From Blattamonas nauphoetae (taxonomy: Eukaryota > Preaxostyla > Oxymonadida), in contig JARBJD010000088.1 in the NCBI GenBank assembly GCA_033064195.1, positions 124,001 to 188,000 of the forward strand: a stretch of 64,000 bases of DNA, given 5' to 3'. The notes beneath the pieces are model-generated. The model was not told the DNA's origin and did not search any database. It saw only the letters and a program-made list of their open reading frames with translations. Shown in pieces: positions 22,431-35,014 of this stretch; within the stretch, counting starts at the first letter, position 1; every line of letters starts with the position of its first letter. Both the position numbers and the translations under genes were made by a program.

Positions 22431-25400
22431 ATGTCAGTTCAGAAAGAACTTGATGCATCTTTCATCCTCGACACTTCTAGCATCTTCTTCACAATTCCGA
22501 ATCCTCCTCGTCTGTTGTCAGTGAGTGATGCGTTCCTTGCCGATCCTCTCAACAAATCATCAGTCTCGATCACTCTCTTTGGATGCAACATAGTAGCAGG
22601 ATCGTATTCTTTGAATTTTGATCTGATTTGAGAACATCCGTAGACTGAAACCACACTCTCTGTTTCATTCTCGTCCTGAGCATGATTCTTGGATGTACCT
22701 GCATTGTTTCGATAGTTCCAGTGATTGTACGCATTATTTTTATTCGGCGCAAGTTTGACCAACCTGTTATCAGAAAAACAATCGATTTAAATTCGCAAAC
22801 GCCATCTCCTCATGAAGAAGACATTACGTCTGAGAGCCATCACAAAAAGAACAATAATCCATATGAAAATCTTCGAAAACAATTCGCAAACATTCCACCA
22901 TCTCCTGTTCTAACAATCCATGCTCCGACGGAACATCTCAACTCTTTACAACCATCAAATCTCGAACATTTACCCCATTCCTTACCTTTAATCCACGATA
23001 CGCAAATGATCCCCCGGTTCGGCGGAGAGCGAGAGGAGGCCATCCATTGCAATCGCCAGCGACTCAGACACCCGTCACATTTGCCATCCCAACACCGATA
23101 ACTCCCTCCGATTCCCCGAGAAGGACACCAATCGCACATCCTGTGTTCCAGCGAGGGATGAGAAGCAGACAGAACTCGGCAAGTGCTGCTACTCTCACAC
23201 CAGCCACGTCCACCGACACCGAAGAGAAGAAGGAGATCCCGCTCTTCGTGTTATCGCTGGAGTACCAGGCAATGAAGACGATCGTCAAAGCCATGCTTTT
23301 GGATGTGAGCTTGTGGATCTTGGTCCCCACGTTCTTCCTGTCCATCTATCTCGTGTCGGTCCCGTCTGCTCGTGACGTTGTTGCTCAGAACATGCAGACA
23401 GTCTGGACTCGTTCTGCATCTCTCTCGGCCAGTGGGAGTTACGGTTCCATTTTGTGGTTCTCGTATGAGCTAACTGTCACAGCTTTCACGTCATCTGGGT
23501 TTGTTATCGACAAAACCAACATGGTCATGTTGAATGACAAGCACGACGGGTTGTTCGATGGATGTAGTGATCGACGAGGATTTACATAGCCAGGCCTCGG
23601 GAGAGCGTGGACAGGAGCTTGTCATTTCGTATGTCCTCCACCATTCCCGTGAAATCTACACTTCGTTGTTCGGATGTGTCGAAAGTATTGTCCTTGCTCT
23701 TGCATACCTTGCTCTCGTCGTTCTGGATTCCATTGCCCTTATTTTCCTGACCTATCCAATCCTGCGCGATGCTGGCTCTGTGTCGTCACGTGTGATGGGA
23801 CTGATCTGTCAGGGGATCTCTGATCGCTCTTGTGGGTTTGCGTTTGTGCCAATGACTGAACTTCGAAGCGGAGGGCTTGCGCTTCTGTGCTTGACAAAAC
23901 TCGTGTCGATCTATCCATTCACATTGACACTGCATGAGACTGCACTGCCTGTGAGTGGCGAGGAGATTGAGAGGGAAGAAAGGAAGGAACGAGAAGAGGC
24001 AGTGCTCGCAGATCGAGTCAGAAGAGGAGACAGTGAATTGTTTTCTCTCAACGACAGGCAGAGTCGCGATCAGTGAATGACCCCACACGATCGATATCCA
24101 TACACAATCAGCGGCATTCCCACTCCTTTCTCCAATCCATTCTGGAATGAAGAAGAAGGTGCACAGGAAGATCACAACCGGGTATACCACAGAGACAGGA
24201 CAAGTGCTGCATCTGAATCGTTCTTCGACAGTCCTCTCTCGTATACTGGTGCTGAAACAACACTCGTGACACACCCACCGTCCTTCTTTGGCACTCCGAC
24301 GCCAACCGTGACGCCATTGCAAACAACAGTGCACTCTCACTCCAATATGCACCTTGAAGCAACTCACCATCGTGGTGGACATCATCCGTACCTCTCGCCA
24401 ACTGCGATCCACCACCACTTCGAGCCAAGTCCACAACCCAATTATGTTGACTCGAAGCGGCATCACGCTCGGACGTTCTACGCTGCACGTGCAGCGTAGA
24501 ACGTCCGAAGAGGAGAGCCGAGTTTGGTCGGAGAGGGTGTGTGATGCCGGTCATCGTTCCTTCCGAGACAGGCAGTAGGGATGAGGCCGAACAAAGCAGG
24601 ATCCGATATGCAATTCAACGCCACCCAACTTCACTGAGTTCGCTGTTCATCCCTCCTCCAGACGAGCTCTCTCAACCAGCTCAACCTCCAACATCTTCTG
24701 CCCCAAAAGTGCAGCCACCGGTTTCGTCGAAACCGCAACGCCATCCACTCCCTTCATCTTCGTTCGTCGCCACAAGCACCATCACACCACCGCCACTTCC
24801 GCCCTCGTCGTCACCGCATCCAGATTCTCGACCGTCCTCACTGCCATCCATGCTCACCCTGTCGCCTGCTCCATCTCCAACCTTCCTCTCTCGCCATCCA
24901 GTCCTTCTCGCCATCTATCGCATCTTTCAAGACATTCTTGCCGCTCAGCGTGACTCCACTCTCCTCCGAGATGTTGTGTGAGTGCTTGTCTTCTGGGTGG
25001 TCCTCGTTTCGATCGAGCAGTCGCGTCTCGATTCCACTTCTGACAGACTGACGTCTCTCCATCTCCTCTTTGAACTGTCTTCAGCATACGCCAACGTGGG
25101 ATTGAGTGTCGGAGCTTTCCCACCACTCAACACAGCCATCTCCCTCTCGGCGCCACTCAGTGTCTCTGCTCCACTCGTCCTCGCGTTGGTGATTCTCCTC
25201 GGAAAGCATCGAGAGATGTCAACCACAATCGACAAGTCGATTTCGGTTTCGTCTTTCGACGGAGCAGCAGACGAGGCGTTGAAACTCCTTCCATGGACAG
25301 ATCTCAGAGAAATGAAGTTGACTCAAGCTGGCCGTGATCGGAGAAGGAGAAAGCTCAGTAAGCGGAAGGACGCTAAACGGGAAGGAGTCGACGAGAACGA

Positions 25401-25758
25401 AGCAAGGAATGAATCGGAAGTGGTACAGGTCGAGGCACAAGTCGATCAGGATGAAGAGAATCACGTATTAAATCCTTCAGGCCTCCCTCGCTTCTCTGAA
25501 CTCATTTCTGAAATGGCGTGGTCGTCTTGTGTTTGGAGAGGAACAATAGAACTGCAGAATGTGATTCCTGCTGAGAATAGAGTGGAGACGATGAATTGTG
25601 GTGGAGAGATGAAGACAGTTGTGGTGAACAAGATGGATACGCTTTACGAAAGACTCCACACTTCGAAGATGGTGTTTGATCGGCGACATGTTGAGCAGAT
25701 GATTGTTCGAGGATTGATGTGGCTGATGGAGAAGCGAATGGAGGAGACTGGACATTGA
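22431..25758 (+). pseudogene. Trk-type potassium transporter (fungal TRK1-like), broken
   Basis: Trk proteins move K+ (often with Na+ or H+) across the plasma membrane through four pore loops. Several TRK landmarks are present in order: a membrane helix with a basic tail, ILGCTCIVSIVPVIVRIIF (~22,685); LEYQAMKTIVKAMLLDVSLW (~23,255); a pore-loop region FSYELTVTAFTSSGFVIDKT (~23,460); ICQGISDRSCGFAFVPMTEL (~23,810) followed by KLVSIYPFTLTLHETAL; and LFELSSAYANVGLSVGAFPP (~25,070) followed by LGKHREMSTTIDKSI. These lie in different frames. Breaks are seen near 23,010 and 23,575, TGA at 24,074-24,076, TAG at 24,497-24,499 and TGA at 24,979-24,981, the last inside a membrane helix. A FPI-LR-type helix after the pore loop near 23,520 is missing. 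Too many breaks for short introns, so a pseudogene is likely. Confidence 0.65.
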
Positions 25759-26847
25759 TTGAGCTCACACTGCCACCCAACTGGAACTGAATGATGATAT
25801 TCGATGGCAAGCGCCTGAGCAGACGAGGCGAGAAGTTGAAAAAAGAAGAGAAGGAAGGGAATGCAGAACGCCCCCCAAACGACTCACCTCACCAAAGCTG
25901 TGAATCCTCCCACCGTATCGTGTCACCAGCGACGATCTTGTTGAACATGTGGAAACACTCACACTTGCCCTCATTTGCTACTCCACACATTATCTCGCCA
26001 ATATCTAATTCAATGATGTTTTTTATGTCCGAACCTCTCAACACGATTGTTCACTCTTCATCCCCACAAACCTAGCTCTCCGAAGCGCATACCATTTGAT
26101 CTCGGTCTTCCTCTTATTGCTGTGAAGGTCGCTGTGTCCTCACCCTGACAAGGCTGTCCACTCATCGTAGATGTCACCGAGTGGGAAGACGAGGTGGACG
26201 GTCTGGACACGTCAACAGCAACACACACACTTTCCGCCTGTCCATCTACCACCCTTCACGCCTGTCCAACTCCCACCCAGCTCACCTGCCCTCTCTCAAC
26301 GTCGCAACTCGTATCGTCTCAGCTTCTCTCTCTCTCATCTCGTGTCTATTCGTGAAAGAAAAACGAACACTCTGAGTGACACTCTCTCGCAGCTTTTCTA
26401 GCTGTCTGAACACTTAACACACCAAATCTCCAACACTTCCTTCCCCCCTGTCACTTTTACGTCTTGTGCTTTCGTCGTCTCAGACTGTGAATTTCTCTCC
26501 GTTGAAAACACAACAGCATCATCCAGAAATCAGAATACTCCCTTTTCCAAATACATCTCGTCGTCATCATTCTCGTCCTCAACCAACCCCAACAGCACCG
26601 ATCCCATATGTTCCAGCAACTCGGTTTGGATTCATGACACGACAGAACGTTCTACACCTCAACATAAACGCTCAAAATGTCGGACGTGGAAGCGATGAAA
26701 TGTTTCTTTTGTTCCGGCTCGACCCAACAGCTGACTCTCACGCAATTGGGAAACACATCGCTGAGAAACGAGAAGTATATAATTGAACGATTCATTCGAA
26801 ATGTCCAACACCCAAGTTGGAGAATGACTTATTTGGCTCTGTGACTT
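25759..26847. other. Unassigned stretch after the Trk relic
   Basis: Only short, low-complexity frames rich in Ser, Pro and His. No family is recognised and no intact gene is visible. Confidence 0.4.
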
Positions 26848-27116
26848 CTCTTACACAAACCGAAGCTCCCACTCCATTGAGATAGTAGTCCGTGAAGTGG
26901 CCCATAGGTCGTAAATGACAAATAGCATTCAATTGTAATTATTCTCCAAATTAGATTCATTATTTAAGCTTTGCACTTCTTTTTCTCGAATCAGGGCGAA
27001 CCAATGATCCGAGAAACTTCCGCTTTCGCGGAGGGAGAGGGAGCAAAGGCCCTTGGGCCTGGCACAATCTTGGGGACAGGTCGTGAAACTCGTGGGAGCT
27101 TCGGTTTGTGTAAGAG
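26848..27116 (-). ncRNA. R module of element A: predicted structured RNA
   Basis: On the minus strand two hairpins can form. The first is TCCGC-GAAA-GCGGA (27,019-27,032), a 5-bp stem with a GNRA tetraloop. The second (26,982-27,016) has a 12-bp stem TTTCTCGGATCA / TGATTCGAGAAA with one G-U pair, closing the loop TTGGTTCGCCC. Element B has the same two hairpins with paired base changes. On the plus strand the G-U pair would be an A-C mismatch, so the minus strand is the likely RNA. No known RNA class was recognised. Confidence 0.5.
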
Positions 27117-27495
27117 GAGCTCCCTTACCAGTTGCTCCTCACAAACCTTCAGCTCCCACTCCATTGAGAGTTGAAAAGAACCTAATTCAGAACGAAGAAC
27201 GACAGGATGAGGCAAAGAAAAACAACATATCTCTTCAAAATGGACCGTGACACCACGTTTAGTGGCTGGAGCCAAGATTTGGCGCAGCCTGTTCCTGTGT
27301 ATGTCTGTCTGCTTTCTAATCTGATGCAAGTTCACTCATGAATAGTGTCCGTGAAGAGGAATGTTCCTTCACCAGACTTTGAGAGAGAAAGTTCCCTTTC
27401 AATGTGTGCCTTCTTCGCTGAGATTGACTCTTTGTCATACTACGCCACACCGAGGCCTCCACAAGAGGCGAGAGGCTGATTGTTCGCTCCACTGA

Positions 27496-28368
27496 TCATA
27501 CGACCCCATCCGATCCCGACGTATCCCACTCAGAAACTGAAAGCGAGTTCTGCTCCCTCAGCCAGTTCTGATTCCATTCTGGCTCAAACTCTGGATTCCA
27601 CAGCGAGCTTCCGACTGAAAGAAAGCAGTTCGAGCAAATAGCGGATGCTGCGTCGGAGATAGAGCAAAACCGACGGGGTTCTACACACGAAGACGCTGAC
27701 ATCTGAATCAGCCAGGCCGAGAGACACTGTGGAGGGGAGACACGAGTGTATCGTCTATCTTGAGACTCCTTTTTTGTGGTGGATGGCTTGATTCGGATCG
27801 AATGGCGGACCAACAGGAACTCAGAATGGGAGCGTATTGCGGTTTTGTTCTTTTTGAGTTCGGCAATAACATTTTCATCGAGACGAGGAGGGAGGATGAT
27901 CGAGAGAGGGGAAGAAGGTGGTGTTGTGGCGAGTGGATGAAGGAGTTGGAGTTCTGCCTGGACACATTCCTCAACTGGCGTCAATTCCCACTTCTCAGGA
28001 AAAGACACAAAAGAATCATTTTTGACATCATCTCTCTTCTCCAGCTGAGGAGAAGCAACTCGTTGAGGTGTCTGTGTTTGTGGTTGGAGTGGGACGACAG
28101 GTGGAGGGGGTGTTGGTTGTGGCTTGTCTTGAGATGAAGATGGTTGGGCTTGGATTGGAGAGTCGATTGGCGAGGCAGCTGTCGAGATGCTGGGTCTCTT
28201 TGTCAAATGAACGGTTGGAGTATCAGTTGGCAGCAGATCTTCCGATTTTCCATCTTTCTTGACATTTGTTGGCCATGACTCGATAATGAGGGAACTGTTC
28301 CTGAGTTTGTCCGAGTCAATGAACGGCTGCCATGAATCGAGAGAACCGAAGGTGATGGCTTCCTGCAT
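27496..28368 (-). CDS. Hypothetical protein in the body of element A
   Basis: A 290-codon frame. The middle is rich in Ser, Pro and Gln (QPTPPPPVVPLQPQTQTP). A conserved-looking C-terminal half carries PPRLDENVIAELKKNKTAIR, SHSEFLLVRHSIRI and CSISDAASAICSNCFLSVGS with four Cys, then WNPEFEPEWNQNWLREQ. I do not recognise a family. It lies next to the L/R junction in the same relative orientation as the 190-codon frame of element B, but the two proteins show no similarity. It could be a fragment of a host gene carried by the element. Confidence 0.4.
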   Translation of the reverse strand: MQEAITFGSLDSWQPFIDSDKLRNSSLIIESWPTNVKKDGKSEDLLPTDTPTVHLTKRPSISTAASPIDSPIQAQPSSSQDKPQPTPPPPVVPLQPQTQTPQRVASPQLEKRDDVKNDSFVSFPEKWELTPVEECVQAELQLLHPLATTPPSSPLSIILPPRLDENVIAELKKNKTAIRSHSEFLLVRHSIRIKPSTTKKESQDRRYTRVSPPQCLSAWLIQMSASSCVEPRRFCSISDAASAICSNCFLSVGSSLWNPEFEPEWNQNWLREQNSLSVSEWDTSGSDGVV

Positions 28369-31300
28369 GTCAATTGAGTTCGCGATTGATAGTGAAACGA
28401 AGGCGATCGAACGAAGTCAGTTTTGTTATTTCCATCTATGTGACCGTGTACTGTAGTTCTTCTTTCACAAGCGGAGAGGCACAGTTTACTGAGGTATTGC
28501 TTTGAGGATTGGAGATGCTTTGTCTGTTCCAGTTCAGCACGTGACCCGATTAGATATGTCAGAATAATGACTTCCTGTACGAAGAAGGAAGGTTAATGTT
28601 CAACATGATGGAATGACGTCTTTTGCAATCCTCGACTGTGATTCTCTTCGTGGAAGATCTCCCAAATTCTCTGTCCCTCCAGGTGAATCCAATGCTTGAG
28701 ATGGGGCATACAAGAATCCATCGACGAGGTTCGCGTTCCCCTAAATATCCAAGAGATGATTAGTGAAGTTCACGATGTTTGCCATTGTTGGGTGAGTTCG
28801 TCACATGTGCAGATATCAACCTCGGCTCCTCCCTAGAGAAAAACAGAACTTCGAGTTTCCGAGGAGAATCGCTTCTGTGGATACGATTAGCTATGTCGTT
28901 TTCTGAAGATCGTGCGTGAAGTCATTGAGATCAGCTCGACATCGATTGTTCGAAAATGTCAACGTCCGTTGATGTACTCGGGTTGAGACAGGATCCTTTG
29001 AAACACATGAGGCGATTAAGCTCAGGTGATCGGATCAACTTTGAAAGGTGTTCAATGGCTAACGCTTCCGACCTGTTGAACGTCGGTGCCTCAACGAGAC
29101 TCCCGAAGAAGCTGTCAAACTTATCTCAACCATCGTCCTTGTCTTTGTGTCTGTCGATGCTAGCCTTTTGAGATTCTTCGTCGGAGTGTCCTGATAGTAG
29201 AGATAACCCACAAGGTCAGGCAGGACACAAGAAGTCAGTTGATCGTTACGTTTGAGACAATTCTGATACGCAACTCGACGATGGCTGCTTAAACGAAAAA
29301 TGGCCTGTTTACATTCGAAATTAATTGCTGGAAACCACTCATGCTGGGTCTTGTCAGACTTTAGCTTAGAGGAAGTCAAAGATTCAGTCACCTTTGAGGG
29401 CAGGATTCATCTGACCGGAAGGTCTTCGACTTGTGAGCTATTGTTGAGGAACAGGGTGGACAGTATGCAAGGATTCCTGATCTCCTTCAATTCCTGGTTT
29501 GTCCGAGTTATCTGTTAACGTTTCATAGCGGCAGTCGCACCAGAATCCTCTTCCTGGGAGGATGACGATTGAGGGATCGACAATCCCATGAAAAAATAAA
29601 CTCGAGGAAAGAGAGTGATCGTATCCGACTGGAGAAACTGAAGGAGTTGTCTAATGAACCTGTATCCAGTGGCCAAGAAGGACGGAAAGACAACTTGGTG
29701 GAGAATGTTGCAAGACACATGAATGCTGCTGTCATACCGATGTCGAGGGGGAAAGGACAGCCATAGAAAGTGGTGGAAATGCGGCCGAGTCATCCGAGTC
29801 TTCCACAGATGTCTTCACGTTCCCTTGACCATCGTGGGGCCGATACGGAGGAGTTCAGAGCATATCGATGAAGCATCGCCATTCTTGTGGTTGATGCTAC
29901 ATCAGCGAGTAAGGATGTGTCAGCATCGGGCTTCATCCTTCGTAATTCGTCGGTGAGTCTGATTCGAACCGAAAACAGGGTCAGTCGCCAATCAATGAGT
30001 CAGACAAATTGCACTCTCCGTAACTTCCATGTTTGGACGACGCGTATTCACCACTGCGGACGGCAGTTTTAACAGGCATCAGATCCCTTGTGCATAATCC
30101 GTTCTATTCTTGTAGAACTGCTTCGGACGAGCGCTTCATACTTCATCGACATTACCAACCCCTGTGATTGAAGAAGTTGGGAGGGATAGTTGCCTAAGTT
30201 CCTGAATCACCTTTCACTCCCCCATTTTTAATGTGTTCCGAACTCATCGAAGTTCGAGGTTGATCGCGAATGGTGATGTCACTGCTAATTCTGTTTCCTT
30301 CCTTGCGGTGATGTGCTGCTCTTTCCTTCTCTGATGTACAATGTTTCATGACTTATCGAAGAAGCTTTCGTGAGAGCTCAACTTCACTAGAATCTGAGAT
30401 AATTGAATTCCAGCTCTCCCACACGACGAGGAGAAGACTTGTTGGGCGTTCCTCGGGCTAAAATATGTGTTGTTATCTCTGCATTGGAATTCGTTGTCCA
30501 CATTCGATGGGCAACTTGTGGATCCGTGATAAGCCTCTTCCAGATGATAATATCCCGCTACTGAATATCATTTGATGTGAATGTGCCACTGACATTCTTT
30601 AAGATGTGGTCGTGATTATCAAAATCGGTTGAAGGTGCCAGGACGAAGAACGGGGTGGCTTGCTGCCCATTCGTGCGATAGAAAGAACCCGTCTTGAGTT
30701 TTATGCCAATATAGGTGACAAAAATTGACCGGGGTGGTGGCCTGTCTTGAAGTAATGATGGATGTAGGCTCACAGGCGTCATTTCTGAAACTTGGAATGT
30801 CGGATGGAAATGGTTCAATCATCACGACTCAACTGATGCTAACAAACAAATCCGGTCTCAACTGAACAAATCATGGGTTGATATGTTCCTCCTTGCGACA
30901 GTGTCGCATAAAATCTTGAGCTTTCTGTCGTTTGGGTTGTGATGACGATATCATAGAAACTGGCGACATTGACCGTTCAGGTATGCAAATAATTGGTTGC
31001 TTGACTTGGATGGATGATATTTGCGTTGTTTCCTAATCAGCTTCAAGGACTTAATGATCGATGAAAATGAGGTGAGTTGCTTGATGATGCGTAACTATTT
31101 AATGTTCTTGAGGTTTTGATTCATCGTGTTATTATCGTTTTGTACCGCTCGCTGGAGTATTCTTCTTATATCGATCGGAGAACAGTCGACTTGGCGAAAC
31201 TTTGTCTGATCTTGTGAACACTGTTTTGAGCTGCTTTTTAACTTTTGTCATCATCCAGAGAGTCAATGTGAATGCTTGCTTAACTGAGAGTTGACTGGAC

Positions 31301-31400
31301 AGTGTTTTGGAGTAACAATTTTGGTCAGTGCTGAAGAAAAGGTTGATGATATCAGTCTTCGGTTTGTTTTCGTGTACAGGACGTACATCGTCGGGAGTTT
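28369..31400. other. Body of element A without recognisable genes
   Basis: Many short frames on both strands, none with a recognisable domain or intron structure. Probably decayed coding or non-coding body sequence. Confidence 0.4.
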
Positions 31401-31571
31401 CGGAAGCAACTCATGAAAGGAAATAACCGTGGATTTCCTGCACCAGCGGGATTGAAAATCTGGTATTGTTGAATCTATTTGGATTGTAAGGACCTATGGG
31501 CCACTTCACGGACTACTATCTCAATGGAGTGGGAGCTGAAGGTTTGTGAGGAGCAACTGGTAAGGGAGCTC

Positions 31572-33376
31572 CTCCCAGAAACCCCGCGACGATCTTCGAC
31601 TCGCGTCCAATCTCGATTCTTCTGATGAAATGGGAAACAACACGTCAACTGGATCATCTTTTGACTTTCCTGTATCGGATCAGAGCTCGTTGAACGAAAG
31701 AAGAAAAGCCACAAACACAAGGACAGAAGGCAACTGTTCTGAAGGTTGGAGTTCGACAGGGCTCAGTGAGGTGGTCAATCCTCCCTTTCTACGTCACCGA
31801 CAAGCCCTCCACCAGCGACATTCTCGGCCCCCACCTCATAAACTCTACCGTGTCTTTTCAGATGTCATCGGATCGTGCCGATCACAATTCTGGATCAAGC
31901 GAAGATGGAGAAAACAACTGTTTGAGCGAAGTGTTGGTGGTTGCTTCTTTGTCAATTATTCTTCTTTCTCACCTTTACTCCCCATTCTTCTTCTCTCTCA
32001 CCACTTTCGTCTTCTTTTTTTCCCTCATCTCAGGTTTCTGAATCACACAAGATCCCCACCCTCGTATGGATCGACAGGACTGACTGTATCCTCACATCCG
32101 ACAACATCGAACCGAACTATGAAGTGATGATGCAGAAGAGGCTGTTCACTTCATCCCACAACTCCACGCATACGGTGTTCTCACGCGAGTACCGATCAAA
32201 TTCAACAGACGAAGAGGAACACAAACATTGGATCTGTTTGCAGGTCTGAAAAAACCAAAACCGTCAGACAAAGACACATGTGTGTCGTTTGTGAACCAGA
32301 CGCAGACAACATGGATTTCCTGAAATAGATGAATACTCTCGTGAAAGGCCCGATTCGAGATGCATTCTCTCGCCCACACACGAAATGAGCGTCGACCTCC
32401 CAAATTCATGCCACTGTTCTTGTTGTCAACCATTATTCCACGTACACATCCAGCTTCGCAATATCTATCCTGCTCATTCTTCGTACGGCACCATTCATTC
32501 TTATTCCTCAACCTGGCTCGGTCTCGCTGAATGGCGACAGAACACTCGAGCTGAACCGAGTCAGCATCAACTTCTCGACAATTTGAACGCGACAAGGGAA
32601 GAACCAGCTTCATCAAAACCGAGCCGTTCGTTCCGATACGCTCTCTTTCTGATTCGTTCTCTCAGTCTCATTCACTTCTGTCTGCGATCCAAATTCTCAC
32701 CGGTCACACACCGCACCAGTTCTCGATCCTCGTCGCTATTTTCAACACAAACGTTTTCCACTCTCAAACTCTCAGAAAATCTGAGCACACACTCCACTCG
32801 TCCTGAAAGCATCCTTTGCGTGCCAATATCTGAACTCAGAATCGGATCCAACAACAATGCGAAAGCAAAACGACATTTACAGCTGGATCTTCACTTTCCC
32901 CGAGTGTGTACTTATCTCTGAATTGATCGCTCACTCTAACGCGAACAACACTCATTCCATTTGATCTTCGACACATAGAATTCGTTCACCCGTTGTGATG
33001 ATCGTATGTTTCGTTCCTTTTTTGTTATTCTTTTGATAAACCATCTTTTTTTGTTCATTTCATGAGATTATGCATTCTCCAGAACAGATTATTATGAAAT
33101 AATATGAAATAACGGCAAAATAATGATAAAACTGGAAGTATATACGAATTCTGGGCTGAAGATCAAGGGTGTGGGTTTATCCGGAGTTGCGGGTTAAATC
33201 GAGTACGTTTATGCCAAAGGACTGAACTAGTTGCCCACCCAAGTTGATGCGTTAAGTTGCGCCCACGAACTCAAAGGTTAATAATAATACGAGACTCATC
33301 TTCGAAACACATTACAATGCGGACAACGCCCAAATTTCTCTCACGCTGGAGAATCTCATTCGGGAAATGCTGCTCA
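31572..33376. other. Probable decayed gene remnants
   Basis: Around 31,740-32,250 on the plus strand, a frame reading RWSILPFYVTDKPSTSDILG ends at a possible donor near 31,939. A possible acceptor CTCATCTCAG near 32,036 leads to VSESHKIPTLVWIDRTDC. Around 32,400-32,570 another frame contains FAISILLILRTAPFILI, which looks like a membrane helix, then SVSLNGDRTLELNRVSI and a stop. I cannot name a family. No intact gene is seen up to the pogo-like element. Confidence 0.3.
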
Positions 33377-35014
33377 TTACTGAGGTTACACCATTCATGG
33401 AATTTGGAACTTTTCCGGCATACCACTTCACCCCATGATAATTGTTTTGCTTGAACATCTTTTCCGGAAACGACGATATCTTTATCCTGATCTTTGTAGA
33501 GATTCAACATAGAGAGATGTTATGGGAAAACTAGTGAGAAGTGAAGAAAATGGAGTATTAAACCAACAATAAAGGAGAAAAAGACTTAATTTTGAGTGAA
33601 TGATTGCACAGTTTCATCGCTATTGTCGGCTCTGACTGTTTTCAAGATGAGTTCAATGTGTTCATCGTCCAAGACAGCGACTGGTCCCTCAGGTTCGTAC
33701 TCAATTCCAATCCCACTCATGAGGAAAGCAGATTGAATGTTGTGGAGGGTAGTTGCAGTTTGATATCCTGAAAACACTTGTTGGATTGTGACTGGAAGTG
33801 GAACTGGCCCGGTCGACAGTTTGATTCGGGTTACTGTCTTCTTCACAATTCCGAAGGTTAAACGGTCCAGACTCTGAAGCAGATGAGTCGTATTGGGAGG
33901 TAGATGAAAGACAGATATTCCATGATCGGAACACATCCCTCTTGATTCTGTCGAGAGATGGAAGGCTACGTTGTCAAGGATGAGGACTGCCTTAGCGTGT
34001 GGTTTCTTTATCTCCTTTCTGATTGCCTTCACGTAGGGAATGAGCACGTATTCAAGCCATCTTTGGTAAACCTCACAGTTGAATCCTCCTTTTGGTGAAG
34101 AATCCAACATGATTTCGCGCTCCAGGTCCAGTCCGTACTGTCGTGATTGGTCTTCACTGAGTGGCTGTTTCAGTGATACATACATGGGTAATCGGCGGCC
34201 AGAGAGGGAGATGGCGCCCATGATGGAAAATTTGATCTCCTTTTCATCTGTCGGATAATTAAGTGGAATTCTTCTGAGCCTCTGTGATCCTATAAGACGT
34301 TGAGGTCTGTTATCCTTTCTCTGTTGATACCCCATTTCGTCACAGTTCACTAGTAGCAAGGGATGCACATTTTCAATTTCGACTTTGAGACGTGCAAAGT
34401 GTGTCATGATTGTTTCGATTTCGACTTTCATTTTCGATGAATCCCTTTCGTTGATGGTGTGGAAGCAGATTCTGTCTTTGTGTCGATTGACGAATTCATT
34501 CGGCCAAGATACTGAAAGTGTTGTTTTTCCGGATGCCCGCAAGACCCATCGAACCAGATCGCTAGTGGTCCACAGTTTGAGTTCTTCACTGTCCTTCTCA
34601 ATCTCGTCCAGCAGCTGCCCAACCTGTGCCCTTGAAAGAACAGCATTTGTGACGTGTTCTTGTTTTTCATGGTATGGACCATGGATTGCCTTGCTAGCCA
34701 CGTTGGGAGAGCAGCCAACGATTTGTGCCAACGATTGTCTGGAAAGGGTTGGAAACGATTGTGCTTGCTGAAATGCGATGAGCTGTCGGCATCCGTCTGC
34801 AAACGATGTCCAAGAAAAAAGTTGGATGCTGAGTCCTGCCTCGAACGCCGCGAATTGCGGCCAGCCGTTCTCGCGAAGGACTCTCTCAATGTCAGCAAGT
34901 GAGAGGGTGGTGCGGTGAGCTGTCATCTTTCCTTGCTCGAAAAAAGTTTCGTATTGATGGTTCGTAAGATTTGCAGGAAAGTTCCAAATTCCATGAATGG
35001 TGTAACCTCAGTAA
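33377..35014. mobile_element. Pogo/Tigger-like transposon with 37-bp inverted repeats
   Basis: Near-perfect inverted repeats lie at 33,377-33,413 and 34,978-35,014 (GGTTACACCATTCATGGAAT in the middle), on either side of the transposase at 33,586-34,926. They may be subterminal, as I did not find the outermost ends or the expected TA duplication. Nested in element X. Confidence 0.6.
33586..34926 (-). CDS. Pogo/Tigger-like (DDE_1) transposase, intact
   Basis: An open frame of 446 codons. An N-terminal helix-turn-helix-like region includes LSRQSLAQIVGCSPNVASKA. The catalytic core shows LLVNCDEMGYQQRK (first Asp), LILDNVAFHLS (second Asp) and HLPPNTTHLLQSLDRLTFG (third Asp), the DDE_1 pattern shared with jerky/Tigger/pogo proteins. 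No stop or frame break is seen, so it could be active. It is not close to the other DDE_1 transposase at 18,830-21,171: motifs match but the surrounding sequence differs. Confidence 0.85.
   Translation of the reverse strand: MTAHRTTLSLADIERVLRENGWPQFAAFEAGLSIQLFSWTSFADGCRQLIAFQQAQSFPTLSRQSLAQIVGCSPNVASKAIHGPYHEKQEHVTNAVLSRAQVGQLLDEIEKDSEELKLWTTSDLVRWVLRASGKTTLSVSWPNEFVNRHKDRICFHTINERDSSKMKVEIETIMTHFARLKVEIENVHPLLLVNCDEMGYQQRKDNRPQRLIGSQRLRRIPLNYPTDEKEIKFSIMGAISLSGRRLPMYVSLKQPLSEDQSRQYGLDLEREIMLDSSPKGGFNCEVYQRWLEYVLIPYVKAIRKEIKKPHAKAVLILDNVAFHLSTESRGMCSDHGISVFHLPPNTTHLLQSLDRLTFGIVKKTVTRIKLSTGPVPLPVTIQQVFSGYQTATTLHNIQSAFLMSGIGIEYEPEGPVAVLDDEHIELILKTVRADNSDETVQSFTQN

Larger units (their letters stand above)
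26848..31571. mobile_element. Composite element A (4.7 kb) with R and L inverted ends
   Basis: The left outer (R) end reads CTCTTACACAAACCGAAGCT. The right outer (L) end, read inwards, is GAGCTCCCTTACCAGTTGCT then CCTCACAAACC. Both continue inwards with a shared inverted repeat, CCCACTCCATTGAGATAGTA then GTCCGTGAAGTGGCCCATAGG. At 27,116/27,117 an inverted R end (GTTTGTGTAAGAG) meets an L end (GAGCTCCCTTACC), so a 269-bp R module and a 4.45-kb body lie end to end. The body shows one unplaced frame at 27,496-28,368 and otherwise no gene. I see no target duplication at the outer ends. Nested inside element X. Confidence 0.7.

Noticed and set aside
24980-25023. Intron GTGAGT...GAGCAG in the Trk relic
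   Set aside because: It would remove part of a membrane helix (VLVFWVVLV) that fits the family at this place. The TGA is better read as a disabling stop, though the intron cannot be fully excluded.
26848-27116. Hammerhead ribozyme in the R module
   Set aside because: CTGATTCGAGAAA resembles part of the hammerhead core but the invariant CUGAUGA is absent in both copies and the stem arrangement does not fit.
28369-31400. Reverse transcriptase or integrase in the body of element A
   Set aside because: No YxDD-type or other polymerase motif was found in the short frames on either strand.
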